In this document: piece by piece, positions 1 through 8,195 of the stretch
How the letters are laid out: every line of letters starts with the position of its first letter
Numbering within the stretch: the first letter of the stretch is position 1
Virus record (IMG/VR): IMGVR_UViG_3300046004_001078
Coordinates: 1-44,064 of that record
Strand: one strand, 5' to 3'
From: a virus
Length of the DNA: 44,064 nucleotides
Notes under the pieces: generated by a model
Database searches by the model: none
Seen by the model: only the letters and a program-made list of their open reading frames with translations
Told to the model about the DNA's origin: nothing
Position numbers and translations under genes: made by a program

Positions 1-127
1 TACATGAGTGTATTCATGCAGCCGTACATATTTTAGATTGTGTTGATGTAAAGTTGGATGCAAATAATGACGAGCCATTAACCTATTTAGCTACTTATTT
101 ATTTAGTAAAATAATGGATAAGACTTT
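1..127. repeat. Terminal direct repeat (circular contig overlap)
   Basis: These 127 bases recur exactly as the last 127 bases of the window (43938-44064). The reading frame that enters at 43733 continues through this copy to a stop at 150-152, so the two ends join in the coding sense. A 127-base overlap fits an assembler joining a circle at its k-mer length. It shows a circular or circularly permuted genome and need not be a packaged terminal repeat. Confidence 0.93.
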
Positions 128-152
128 TAGTGACGTAACTTGCAAACTATGA
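1..152 (+). CDS. HExxH metallopeptidase-like protein, C-terminal part (gene spans the contig junction)
   Basis: This is the 3' part of the gene that starts at 43733; across the circle it encodes 118 residues. The piece here carries the end of the HECIH zinc-binding motif region and a C-terminal helix with DEPLTYLATYL, whose glutamate is a plausible third metal ligand. The TGA stop (150-152) overlaps the ATG of the next gene at 149, so the two are probably translationally coupled. It is labelled partial only because of the linear cut. Confidence 0.85.
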   Translation, partial: HECIHAAVHILDCVDVKLDANNDEPLTYLATYLFSKIMDKTFSDVTCKL

Positions 153-2323
153 ACTACCAATTTACACTACTATACAGCGGAAATAGAACCGTATTAACCC
201 GTGACCCAGAAGGATGGGAAGATATTGCATTGACTTTAACACGTGATGAACAATGGCACGGTATAAGCCAAGAAGTTAGCATAGATTTAGGCTTTTGGTG
301 CGATGGTGGGGGCTTTGAAATTATCAATGCAGAATATGAAACCAACGGTGCGGATGTAGAGATAATACTAGAAGTATTGTATTGTGGGCAATTAGTCTTT
401 AATGGTATCTTACAACTCAATAGCTTAATCCGTAAAAGGTGCGTATTGAACGTGCCTGTTGACAATTTTGATGTAGGCGTAAAGATAAGGCGTAGGATAG
501 AAACCCCGATTAACTTAGAGCAACCCACAACATTAGACGGTGGCAATGTAAACAACTACACCTATGGGGGCTACGATGTAAATATGCACAGCCGTACTAT
601 ATTTTTAGCATCTGAATTAAGGCAAGACAATCCTTTTACACGAACTACAACATTAACTGTAGTACAAGGGCTTAACTATAATGCTTGGGTAAATAATGGC
701 ATACTATCGGGCATAAATGATTTAAGTACCATAGTAGATAACCCATCTATATCTGATGTAAGGGTAGGTACATTATTAGCGCAAGACAGCAATATACAAG
801 AGTTTTATGTTGCAAACGACCCAATCGTTCAATACCCTATTGTATTGGATATGATTTGGGATTTTGAAGGGGTATTTACAGATACCATGCCATTGCCACA
901 AACACCACAATCAAGGGGTTTTGCTGGTATATTAGGGCTTAGAATATTTTATGGTCAAGATTTAAGCACAGCAACACTAATTCAATTAGACAACATTGGT
1001 TTTGTTGGGGAATTTGCTAGGGTAGTAAGTTTGCCTTTTTCATCTAGTGGAAACCAACAAATAACGCTAAATGAAGGTGACAGGGTTTGGCTTGCATGGG
1101 GTACGGCTGGCGGTACTGGGTACGGATTAACAACAGGTGCGCCAAGCTTTAATTATACAGTTGAGTGGGCTTGGAATTATACTAAAGCATTCTTACGATT
1201 AGAAACCAATTCACAGTTTGAGCCTACAGAAGCAAAAGCATGGGCAATACACGAATTATTTGCAAGGCTAACACACGCCACCACAAACGAGCCTAGCAGC
1301 TTTAGAAGTGATTACTTTGGACGCACCAACTCGCAGCCAACTAGCTACCCTGTAACGGGGTGTGGGGGTTATACAGCCATAACCAACGGGTTAAAGCTAC
1401 GACAGTACACCGATGAACGCTCCGCTATTATTGTAAGCATACAAGACTTACTAGACAGCATGGATAGCTTACACGGTATCGGTTGGGCGGTGCTAAATAA
1501 CAAAATGATTGTTGAGCCTATTGAATACTTTTACCAAAGTACAATAGTCAAGACCTTAAACAACGTGCCGTCTTTTGAAATGCGTATCGCTCAAAGCAAA
1601 TATTTTAATGAGGTGCAAATAGGATATGAGAAATGGGAAACAGAAGATGTAAACGGTATAGAAGAACCTAACAGCATTCACAGCTACTCATTACCTAAAG
1701 TACAACGCAAAAACAGGATAGATAAGATTAGCCCGTACATAGGTGGCAGCTATGCAATAGAAAGTACACGCAGAAGGCTTGTAAGTACAAAAGATTGGAA
1801 GTTTGATACGGATAACTTTATATTAGCGTTAAAGCACGATGTAAATGAACTTGATACGTGTGAGAAAGACGAAAACTTTAGCAACGTAGCAAATATATTA
1901 GATGCTTCAACAACTTACAATCTAAGGTACTCGCCAGCACGTAATCTATTAAGGCAGTTAAAAGCCTTTACAGGCGGTTTATTTAGGAAACCATTAGAAG
2001 ATGTACGCTTTCAAAGTGGTGAGGGTAATATTACTTTAGAAGCCACAGAATTAACTAACTGCTTGGGCAACTTTGACGGTGCTTTACTTATCGAAAATCA
2101 AGACTTTGTAAGTGGCGACTTTGCTTCATATTGGATTCCTGAAGTTTACAGTTTTGAGTACGTCTTATCGTTTAGCGAGTTTGTAAATATCCGTAACAGT
2201 CCGTATAACTTAATAGGCTTTAGCGAAACGGATACAGACCACATTTACGGCTACATACTGAATTTGGAGTACAACCTGAAAACGGGTGCAGCTAACTTTG
2301 AACTTCTAAGGGCCAATGTTTAA
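149..2323 (+). CDS. Tail-tip / baseplate-like structural protein
   Basis: A 724-residue protein that follows tape measure, a small zinc-site protein and the HExxH protein, which is where distal-tail and baseplate proteins lie in siphoviruses. I see no catalytic motif or signal peptide. The N-terminal 130 residues are beta-rich and the middle is glycine, asparagine and threonine rich, as in tail structural proteins. A TTG at 140 could add three residues, but the ATG at 149 overlaps the previous stop (ATGA) and is preferred. The role is inferred from position and size, not from a recognised domain. Confidence 0.6.
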   Translation: MNYQFTLLYSGNRTVLTRDPEGWEDIALTLTRDEQWHGISQEVSIDLGFWCDGGGFEIINAEYETNGADVEIILEVLYCGQLVFNGILQLNSLIRKRCVLNVPVDNFDVGVKIRRRIETPINLEQPTTLDGGNVNNYTYGGYDVNMHSRTIFLASELRQDNPFTRTTTLTVVQGLNYNAWVNNGILSGINDLSTIVDNPSISDVRVGTLLAQDSNIQEFYVANDPIVQYPIVLDMIWDFEGVFTDTMPLPQTPQSRGFAGILGLRIFYGQDLSTATLIQLDNIGFVGEFARVVSLPFSSSGNQQITLNEGDRVWLAWGTAGGTGYGLTTGAPSFNYTVEWAWNYTKAFLRLETNSQFEPTEAKAWAIHELFARLTHATTNEPSSFRSDYFGRTNSQPTSYPVTGCGGYTAITNGLKLRQYTDERSAIIVSIQDLLDSMDSLHGIGWAVLNNKMIVEPIEYFYQSTIVKTLNNVPSFEMRIAQSKYFNEVQIGYEKWETEDVNGIEEPNSIHSYSLPKVQRKNRIDKISPYIGGSYAIESTRRRLVSTKDWKFDTDNFILALKHDVNELDTCEKDENFSNVANILDASTTYNLRYSPARNLLRQLKAFTGGLFRKPLEDVRFQSGEGNITLEATELTNCLGNFDGALLIENQDFVSGDFASYWIPEVYSFEYVLSFSEFVNIRNSPYNLIGFSETDTDHIYGYILNLEYNLKTGAANFELLRANV

Positions 2324-2324
2324 T

Positions 2325-2375
2325 TTTAGACTACTCTAAAACTATTGTTTGGTAATACTAAAATAGCTATATTTG
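2325..2375 (+). promoter_or_regulatory. Structural-gene promoter with palindrome (leaderless start)
   Basis: A perfect palindrome TTTAGA-CTAC-TCTAAA (2325-2340) is followed by TTGGTAATACTAAAA and the Bacteroidetes -7 box TATATTTG (2368-2375); TTG at 2345-2347 can serve as -33 element with a 20-base gap. The same three parts in the same order occur at 8063-8112. The ATG of the next gene lies only 4 bases after the box, so the transcript should have almost no leader. The palindrome may bind a phage regulator; that is inference. Confidence 0.78.
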
Positions 2376-2379
2376 TAGC

Positions 2380-3171
2380 ATGGCAGTTTTTGCGATAGAT
2401 AATCAAGCGTTGGACTTCACTAGTGAGGAAGCCGTTTATTGTCGTACCACAGGCAGGAACTACTATCAAATATTCCCTAATAGCGAGTGTAGCGAAGTTG
2501 AGTTTACGCTAAGTGCTGAAACGGATATAGAGTTGTTTGGTAATCCTAATTTTGAGGACTTGTTGAATAACCCCGATGGGTGGAGTTGGAATTTAGCCAA
2601 CGTAAGCAATAATGAAGTAGTATTGCCCCCTACAGGCTACATAGAGCAAACGGTAACGGGTTTAACTATCGGTGCTTACTATCGTGTGTGTATTCAGATA
2701 AAAGACATTACACCACCACAATCATTAGGCATATTGGCAAGCGGTTCAGAAGTGTTTAATAATGCAACGGTGTTTAACGATGAAGGTATTTGGTGCAGCT
2801 ATTTTTTAGCAACCGCAACATTTACTACTATTACTTTTGCCCACTTAGGCACGGTAAGGAATATAACTATTGACAGCGCAAGTATTAAAGAAATAAGCGT
2901 CCCGATTGTAGAAATACAAACGTGTGATGGTGATGTAGTTCCCGATACAACGGAAACGATAGACCTTTATGCCGACACAGCAAAGGTTACTTTTTGTTGG
3001 GAGCAACTGAATAACGGGTGTTATAAAATGTGCGTTTCGCCAGCACCCGAAACAGAATTAAATTTATTGGACGGAGTTAATTTAATCACAACGCAAGGCG
3101 GTGGCGGTATTATCTTGGGTGTAAGCACAGCAAGCATTAACGTAACTGGATTGCTAACAAGACAACCATAA
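2380..3171 (+). CDS. Putative tail adhesin with jelly-roll-like domain
   Basis: A 263-residue protein, first gene after a palindrome promoter. Residues about 55-170 (starting NPNFEDL, with alternating strands and ending in ITIDSASIKEI) resemble the carbohydrate-binding jelly rolls frequent in Bacteroidetes phage virion proteins. No enzyme motif is seen. It overlaps the next gene by one base (TAATG) and leads a run of four fibre-region genes, so a role in host surface binding is likely but inferred. Confidence 0.5.
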   Translation: MAVFAIDNQALDFTSEEAVYCRTTGRNYYQIFPNSECSEVEFTLSAETDIELFGNPNFEDLLNNPDGWSWNLANVSNNEVVLPPTGYIEQTVTGLTIGAYYRVCIQIKDITPPQSLGILASGSEVFNNATVFNDEGIWCSYFLATATFTTITFAHLGTVRNITIDSASIKEISVPIVEIQTCDGDVVPDTTETIDLYADTAKVTFCWEQLNNGCYKMCVSPAPETELNLLDGVNLITTQGGGGIILGVSTASINVTGLLTRQP

Positions 3172-3668
3172 TGGCAGACGTAAAAATATCAGACCTTCCA
3201 TCGTTGGGCGTAAATGCCTTAACGGGATTGGAAGCGTTTATAGTGCAAGAGGGCAATACCAATTCAAGGGTGTTACTCGATACATTAGGGGCTTACTTAG
3301 CTGGCAGCATAGTAGGCTATTCAGCAGTCATAACTTTGAACGGTGGTGCAAACAATGGATTAGTAAACAACTACATTGACTTGTTTAGCCCCCGTATAGG
3401 TAACAGGATATACAAAACCTTTATAGATGCTGCTGGATTGCTACCAAGCAACGGAACTACCTACATTAGCGTAGTGTTGACGGACGGAACGCCAGCAAAC
3501 GATATAGTGATAGCAGCCGCCACAAGTACGGAAGAACTAAACATAGGTTTAACAGCATTTGATATTGACACGGCAACCGTAGCTACTGGATTTAGCGTAA
3601 AAGCGTTGGTAACGGGTGCAACGGTAACGGCTGGAACGATTAAAGTAATAACAAACTATTTACCATGA
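3171..3668 (+). CDS. Small tail fibre-associated structural protein
   Basis: A 165-residue protein. Its N-terminus (VKISDLPSLGVNALTGLEAF, then a short helix ending DTLGAYL) is the kind of attachment segment found at the start of phage tail fibre proteins, and the rest is beta-rich and rich in threonine and alanine. It overlaps the next gene by four bases (ATGA). It probably joins or decorates the fibre encoded downstream. No specific family can be named. Confidence 0.5.
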   Translation: MADVKISDLPSLGVNALTGLEAFIVQEGNTNSRVLLDTLGAYLAGSIVGYSAVITLNGGANNGLVNNYIDLFSPRIGNRIYKTFIDAAGLLPSNGTTYISVVLTDGTPANDIVIAAATSTEELNIGLTAFDIDTATVATGFSVKALVTGATVTAGTIKVITNYLP

Positions 3669-4861
3669 GGATAATTGCAATTCTATTATTAGTATTATTG
3701 ACCGTAACGGGCTATGCTCAAAAGCGTCAAAACATTGACCAACTAGTCGTTAAAGACAGTCTAACAATCAAGGCTGGCAACCCTGCGGCAAACAAGATAG
3801 CGGTAAGCGTAGACGGTAACGGGCGGTTTCGTTGGGTTTACTTTAGCGACTTTCAAGACAGCATAAACACGGGTGTTTTTGACACAAGCGATGTAAATGT
3901 ATTAATTGCTAACACAGTAAAAGTAAACCGTGACAGTTTTACCGACCCAGCGGCAACCATAGCAAGTATTGGAGATAGTGGCTTTGTTGTACAATGCGCT
4001 GCAAGTTGCGATGACATACGTTGGACTACTATTAATGGGGCGCAAACGGTTCTAAAAGACAGTACGGATAACGTAGGTATTGGTACAAGTAGCCCACAAA
4101 AAGAATTACACGTAGAGGGCGAAATATATTTTCATAAAAAAGTTAACGATGCCGATTACTATTTTTTCTTAGACGAAAACAATGAAAATATTTTACTTAG
4201 TGTAGTTGATACTATTGGCGACACTGAAAGTAATATTTCCATTTTACCTACAATGGCTCAAATGCTATTTACTGGCGATACTGCTAGTACCAGCATTGCA
4301 GTAGATGATAATGGTATAACTTTTAGACTACTAGGCGATAATCCTAAAAACCTTAAATTTACTATGCCAACTGTAGCCGATGCATACGTACTAACAAGCG
4401 ATGCAAGCGGTAACGCTACATGGCAAGACCACACGGCATACGGTGAAATGGGTTTTGGCGATAGCACCCGTACTTTAGCCCTTACGCAAAACGTGTGGAG
4501 CACAGTAACCAACACCGCAAAGGATTTACTAAGCGAGGGCGCAGTTAGCTTGCACAACGTAACATATCAAGCGGACAGCCTAACAATAGACAGCGCAGGT
4601 ACTTACTTAATAACCGCTAATATTTCAGTTGACGGCACTATCGGTTCAGTAATTGAATTTGGCGTGTTTAAAAACGGGGTTTTAATGTGTACTTGCACGG
4701 GCGAAATGGAACTACTAAACAACCGTGTTTTCCAGCTTAGCTATAATGACATAGCACCGTTAGCTAGTGGCGATGGGTTGCGATTGGTGCTAATGAATAC
4801 CGCTAACAACGATGATGTGGATTTGGTTAGTGGCAAAATAACGATTAACAAGATACGATAA
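3665..4861 (+). CDS. Tail fibre / receptor-binding protein with N-terminal signal-like segment
   Basis: A 398-residue protein. Residues 1-19 are a hydrophobic signal-like stretch (charged start, IIAILLLVLLTV, then GYAQ). Around residues 133-150 is the DNVGIGTSSPQKELHVEG motif typical of Bacteroidetes fibre and chaperone-tailed proteins. The last 130 residues form a beta sandwich that looks like a C1q/TNF-type trimer head, suitable for receptor binding. There is no lipobox cysteine. A secretion signal on a virion fibre is odd, because virion assembly is cytoplasmic; it may instead be a hydrophobic attachment segment. It overlaps both neighbours. Confidence 0.62.
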   Translation: MRIIAILLLVLLTVTGYAQKRQNIDQLVVKDSLTIKAGNPAANKIAVSVDGNGRFRWVYFSDFQDSINTGVFDTSDVNVLIANTVKVNRDSFTDPAATIASIGDSGFVVQCAASCDDIRWTTINGAQTVLKDSTDNVGIGTSSPQKELHVEGEIYFHKKVNDADYYFFLDENNENILLSVVDTIGDTESNISILPTMAQMLFTGDTASTSIAVDDNGITFRLLGDNPKNLKFTMPTVADAYVLTSDASGNATWQDHTAYGEMGFGDSTRTLALTQNVWSTVTNTAKDLLSEGAVSLHNVTYQADSLTIDSAGTYLITANISVDGTIGSVIEFGVFKNGVLMCTCTGEMELLNNRVFQLSYNDIAPLASGDGLRLVLMNTANNDDVDLVSGKITINKIR

Positions 4862-5583
4862 TGGCAGTATTTTCACTTAATGGTAACCAATCTTGCGAGA
4901 AGTGCTACGTATTTAGAATACGGGTATTAGGTTACACTAGTGGAAGTATAACAGTAGAAGTAGGCAATGGAGATTTTACAAGCATAGCAATCGTAGCAAC
5001 CATAACCGCAAACGGGAACTATGATATTGATATTAACTTTGACCCCTACGAATGCGCTACATTTAACGCCATAAGAATAACCCTATCAAGCCCTACAACT
5101 GCGGTTTACAGAGTTAAAGGTTTCTTTGTTGCCGATGCTTGTGCTGACAACTTTTGCTCTCGTTGTTTTGAGGTTACAGACAATGACGATTGCTTATTGG
5201 AATTGAGTTGGACTAATGGGCGCAACTTTGCCGACCTTGAATACAAACAACTTAACTACGTTCAAAAGGTATGGGTAAAAGGCGAAATAAACAACGCTAA
5301 CTACCCTATTGAAAACAGCGTCTTTAGGTTTGGCAATGGTGATACTATCCTAACCTACGCACGAAGGGTAAAAGCCATGCAATTAGCTTTAAAAGAATTG
5401 CCCGAATATATGCACAACGCTATTTCATTAGGGTTAATGCATGATGAATTTTACATTAACGGTGAACAATACCGTTTAGCTGCTGACGGCTACGAACCGA
5501 TATGGAGAAGGACTAGCAAACTTGCACCCGTAATAGTTGATGTGTTTAAGAAACAAGAAAACAGTAGAAACCAACTTTGCTAA
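4861..5583 (+). CDS. Hypothetical virion-region protein, cysteine-rich N-terminal half
   Basis: A 240-residue protein. The first 130 residues are beta-rich and hold many cysteines (C12, C15 near the start, and a CxxC in NFCSRCFEV). The C-terminal half is helical and charged. Family not recognised. It starts on the last base of the fibre gene's stop and ends directly before the first glycosyltransferase gene (TAA then ATG). Position suggests a fibre or baseplate component. Confidence 0.5.
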   Translation: MAVFSLNGNQSCEKCYVFRIRVLGYTSGSITVEVGNGDFTSIAIVATITANGNYDIDINFDPYECATFNAIRITLSSPTTAVYRVKGFFVADACADNFCSRCFEVTDNDDCLLELSWTNGRNFADLEYKQLNYVQKVWVKGEINNANYPIENSVFRFGNGDTILTYARRVKAMQLALKELPEYMHNAISLGLMHDEFYINGEQYRLAADGYEPIWRRTSKLAPVIVDVFKKQENSRNQLC

Positions 5584-6234
5584 ATGATTACACTAATACA
5601 CCCCAGCCGTAACCGCCCCGAAATGGCGTATAATCAATTGCAAAATTGGCTAAAGAAATCAAGCGGTAAGATAACAATACAGCACATTCTAAGTATTGAC
5701 CTAGATGAACCGCAAGCGGATAAGTACAAGGAACTGTTTACAGCTAGTCTAATAGTACAAGATAACACAAGTGAGGGTTATGTAGTAGGTGCGACTAACG
5801 TAGCAGCAAAACACGCTAAAGGCAATATTTTAATTTACCTAAGTGACGACTTTGACTGTCCGCAAGATTGGGATATTGAAGTAACCAATAGGTTAGCTGG
5901 CAGAAGGTTAACAGCCTTGCACGTTAACGATGACTATTCTAATTTCCGCAACCTATTTACTATCCCGATAATCACAAGGGACTTATACGATAAGTGGGGG
6001 TTCTTTTGGCATCCCGACTTTAAGTCAATGTTTTGCGATAACTTTATGTGGGAGCAAGTAAAGCGTGAGGGGTTTATTTTAAAAGCCAAAGACTTAGTTT
6101 TTAGGCATGACCACCACGATTTAAAACGTGCGGAAAAAGATGAAACATACATACGAAGCGGAGCGCAATACGCAGATGGTAGGAAGGTATTTAACACGCT
6201 ATGTAAAAGACTGAAATGGAACTGTCAATATTAA
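5584..6234 (+). CDS. Glycosyltransferase-like protein (GT-A fold) 1
   Basis: A 216-residue protein. The start ITLIHPSRNRPEMA and the acidic SDDFD (residues 87-91), after a hydrophobic strand NILIYL, are the nucleotide-sugar and metal-binding pattern of GT-A family 2 enzymes. HDHHD near residue 146 could supply further metal ligands. It starts right after the previous stop and overlaps the next glycosyltransferase by 19 bases. Acceptor and sugar cannot be read from sequence. Because it lies in the virion gene operon, the target may be a virion protein; this is inference. Confidence 0.7.
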   Translation: MITLIHPSRNRPEMAYNQLQNWLKKSSGKITIQHILSIDLDEPQADKYKELFTASLIVQDNTSEGYVVGATNVAAKHAKGNILIYLSDDFDCPQDWDIEVTNRLAGRRLTALHVNDDYSNFRNLFTIPIITRDLYDKWGFFWHPDFKSMFCDNFMWEQVKREGFILKAKDLVFRHDHHDLKRAEKDETYIRSGAQYADGRKVFNTLCKRLKWNCQY

Positions 6235-6797
6235 TAGCCACCGTAGATAGTAGGGTTAACGAGTTTAACGCACTAAAAGCAGAGTTTGAACGCCAAGCGG
6301 AAGGGAAACCAGTTGAAATAATTAGCCTTTGTGATAACAAAGAAATGCCAATAGGCACTAAACGCCAACGGTTATTGGAAATGGCTAAAGGGCGGTTTAT
6401 TGTGTTCTTTGACGATGACGACACCCCCGTAAGTAATTATGTTGACCTTATCTTACACGCTATTAGCTTTGATGTGGATTGCGTAAGCGTTAAAATTCAG
6501 ATGACTACAAATGGGGGTAACCCTCAACTTTGCATACACCGTTTAAGATGTCCAATGGCAGGCGGTAAACTTGCTAAAAGGTATCATTGTGATTGGATAA
6601 GACCGATAACACATTTTAACCCTGTTTTGCGTACCTTAGCTTTAAAGGCTGGATTTGGCAACGAGCGATACGGTGAAGATGTATTATATTGGAATAGGAT
6701 TAACAAGTTAGTAAAAAAAGACTATTGGTTGCCCGATATTCTATTCCACTACAATTACTCTGACAAAATACCCCACAACGAAAAGTACGGAATATGA
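6216..6797 (+). CDS. Glycosyltransferase family 2-like protein 2
   Basis: A 193-residue protein with the GT2 layout: an N-terminal strand LSILIATVDSR, a conserved GTKRQRLLEMAKG helix and the acidic DDDD at residues 66-69 after FIVFF, which is the DxD metal site. ERYGEDVLYWNRI near residue 150 resembles the ED acceptor-site motif of the family. It is a compact domain without membrane segments and overlaps both neighbours, so it is co-translated with the other transferases. Confidence 0.75.
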   Translation: MELSILIATVDSRVNEFNALKAEFERQAEGKPVEIISLCDNKEMPIGTKRQRLLEMAKGRFIVFFDDDDTPVSNYVDLILHAISFDVDCVSVKIQMTTNGGNPQLCIHRLRCPMAGGKLAKRYHCDWIRPITHFNPVLRTLALKAGFGNERYGEDVLYWNRINKLVKKDYWLPDILFHYNYSDKIPHNEKYGI

Positions 6798-7462
6798 CAA
6801 ACCCATTAGTAATTAACGTAGCATTGGGCAAGTGGTATCCACAAGGGCAAGAACGCTTAATAGAGAGCCTTAACGTACATGGCTGGCAATCCGTTAAAGG
6901 CTGGTTAGATAGACCCGTACAAGGCTTTAATACGCATAACCCGTACACTTGTAAAGCTAGTGCCTTTCAATATGCTTTAGACAACCACCACGATGTAGTG
7001 TTGTGGTGCGATGCTTCTATTTACGCTATCAAGCCTATCAACAAGCTAATGGAGTTGATAGATAAACAAGGTTATTTCTTTTGGGGTAGTGGTGAAAATT
7101 GCGCCCAAACGGTTAGCGATGCCTGTTTAAAGTTATTTGGTTTAACCCGTGACCAAGCTGAACTAATACCCGAATGCGCTAGTAGTGTTTTTGGCATTAA
7201 CCTAAATACTTATATTGGTAGAGAGTTTGCTAAACGATTTATTGAGTACACAAAGCAAGGTGCAGCGGACGGCAGTAGGCAACACGACAACCAATCGCAA
7301 GATGCCAGATTTAAGTACCACAGGCAAGACCAGAGCGTAGCAAGCTTAGTAATGAATGAACTAGGTATGAAGCTAGAGCAAATTCGTTACGTTGGCTATA
7401 AAGCCTATTTGAATGATTATGATAATACTGAAAATATTTGTTTACTAAACGAAGGAATGTAA
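6794..7462 (+). CDS. Glycosyltransferase-like protein 3
   Basis: A 222-residue protein. Strand DVVLWCDAS (D73 with S75 in DxD position) after a helix, and a C-terminal DNQSQDARFKYHRQDQSVASLV segment, look like a nucleotide-sugar transferase that lacks the classic second aspartate. The start overlaps the previous gene by ATGA. Less certain than its two upstream neighbours; it could be a transferase-fold protein with another donor. Confidence 0.55.
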   Translation: MTNPLVINVALGKWYPQGQERLIESLNVHGWQSVKGWLDRPVQGFNTHNPYTCKASAFQYALDNHHDVVLWCDASIYAIKPINKLMELIDKQGYFFWGSGENCAQTVSDACLKLFGLTRDQAELIPECASSVFGINLNTYIGREFAKRFIEYTKQGAADGSRQHDNQSQDARFKYHRQDQSVASLVMNELGMKLEQIRYVGYKAYLNDYDNTENICLLNEGM

Positions 7463-8061
7463 TGAGAGAAGACAATTTAAACAAGCTAGGTTTTGAAGGC
7501 GACCCACACGTATTGCCTGTCATTGAAAAACTAGCTAAGAAAAACAAAGTAGGGGTAATTATTGAAACGGGTACTTTCTTTGGAAACACGACTGCTAAGT
7601 TTGCGGAGTTGGGTTTGCCAGTAGTAACTATTGAAAGCCAAAGCAAACAATTTGCCGCAGCCTACAAAAACCTAAAGGCTAAAGGCTACGATGTTGATAA
7701 ATATCAAGACGGTACTATTTGGATGGTTAATGCTCATTCACAAGATGTGTTAGGGCAAGTAATTGACAACACAGGACAGGACAGCATACTATTCTATCTT
7801 GATGCCCATTGGGAAAGTCACTTACCTTTATTAAACGAACTTGACCACATAGCCAAAAGCGGTGTAAAGGCGGTTATCGTTATCCATGACTTCCAAGTAC
7901 CCAACAAAGATTTTGGTTTTGATGTGTACGGTGGTCAACCTTTGAACTACGAATTTATCAAGGACAAGCTTGATGCAATCTACCCTAAAGGCTACAATTA
8001 TTTTTACAACAAAGTAGCGGAAGGGCATAAACGAGGGTTAATATTTATCGAGCCAAAATAA
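7462..8061 (+). CDS. SAM-dependent methyltransferase-like protein
   Basis: A 199-residue protein. VIIETGTFFGNTT (residues 32-44) matches the SAM-binding motif I of class I methyltransferases, VVTIES (55-60) the acidic end of strand 2, and FYLDAHW with VIVIHDF the later motifs of the small sugar-modifying branch. I chose the ATG at 7462 (TAATG overlap with the previous stop) rather than a TTG at 7438. As last gene of the transferase run it may methylate the sugar they add; that is inference. Confidence 0.65.
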   Translation: MREDNLNKLGFEGDPHVLPVIEKLAKKNKVGVIIETGTFFGNTTAKFAELGLPVVTIESQSKQFAAAYKNLKAKGYDVDKYQDGTIWMVNAHSQDVLGQVIDNTGQDSILFYLDAHWESHLPLLNELDHIAKSGVKAVIVIHDFQVPNKDFGFDVYGGQPLNYEFIKDKLDAIYPKGYNYFYNKVAEGHKRGLIFIEPK

Positions 8062-8062
8062 A

Positions 8063-8112
8063 TTTAGATTAGTCTAAAAAATTTGCTTGGTAATATTAAA
8101 ACATTATCTTTG
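8063..8112 (+). promoter_or_regulatory. Structural-gene promoter with palindrome
   Basis: Palindrome TTTAGA-TTAG-TCTAAA (8063-8078), -33 TTTG (8082-8085), the shared TTGGTAATATTAAAA, and -7 TATCTTTG (8105-8112), 19 bases after TTTG. It is the twin of the promoter at 2325-2375. By the spacing in leaderless genes here, transcription should start near 8117, exactly at the first hairpin of the leader RNA. Confidence 0.8.
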
Positions 8113-8115
8113 TAT

Positions 8116-8190
8116 GGTCGAAGGACTTTAATCTACGTGCCAATTTTACCCCACAGGCATAAATAAGTTGGGGTGTTAACTTTTAACACC
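8116..8190 (+). ncRNA. Structured leader RNA, copy 1 (shared with the major capsid gene)
   Basis: Helix P0: GGTC (8116-8119), loop GAAG, GACT (8124-8127). Helix P1: GTGCC (8137-8141) with GGCAT (8156-8160). The P1 loop holds ACCCCA (8148-8153), complementary to TGGGGT (8169-8174), a possible pseudoknot. Helix P3: GGTGTTAA (8172-8179), loop CTT, TTAACACC (8183-8190), ending 5 bases before the ATG. The pseudoknot and P3 share GG, so they may exclude each other. The second copy at 13564-13639 keeps all helices with different bases. No known RNA family is recognised. Confidence 0.75.
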
Positions 8191-8195
8191 TAATT

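Noticed and set aside
1-127. Terminal direct repeat as a packaged terminal redundancy or attachment site
   Set aside because: Length 127 equals a common assembly k-mer and the repeat lies inside one continuous gene across the junction, so it is best explained as circular contig overlap.
154-555. Reverse-strand ORF of 133 codons
   Set aside because: Fully inside the tail-tip gene, with no promoter or start context; all strong genes are on the + strand. The same holds for the other reverse-strand ORFs (for example 27813-28199, 36571-37218, 43018-43374).
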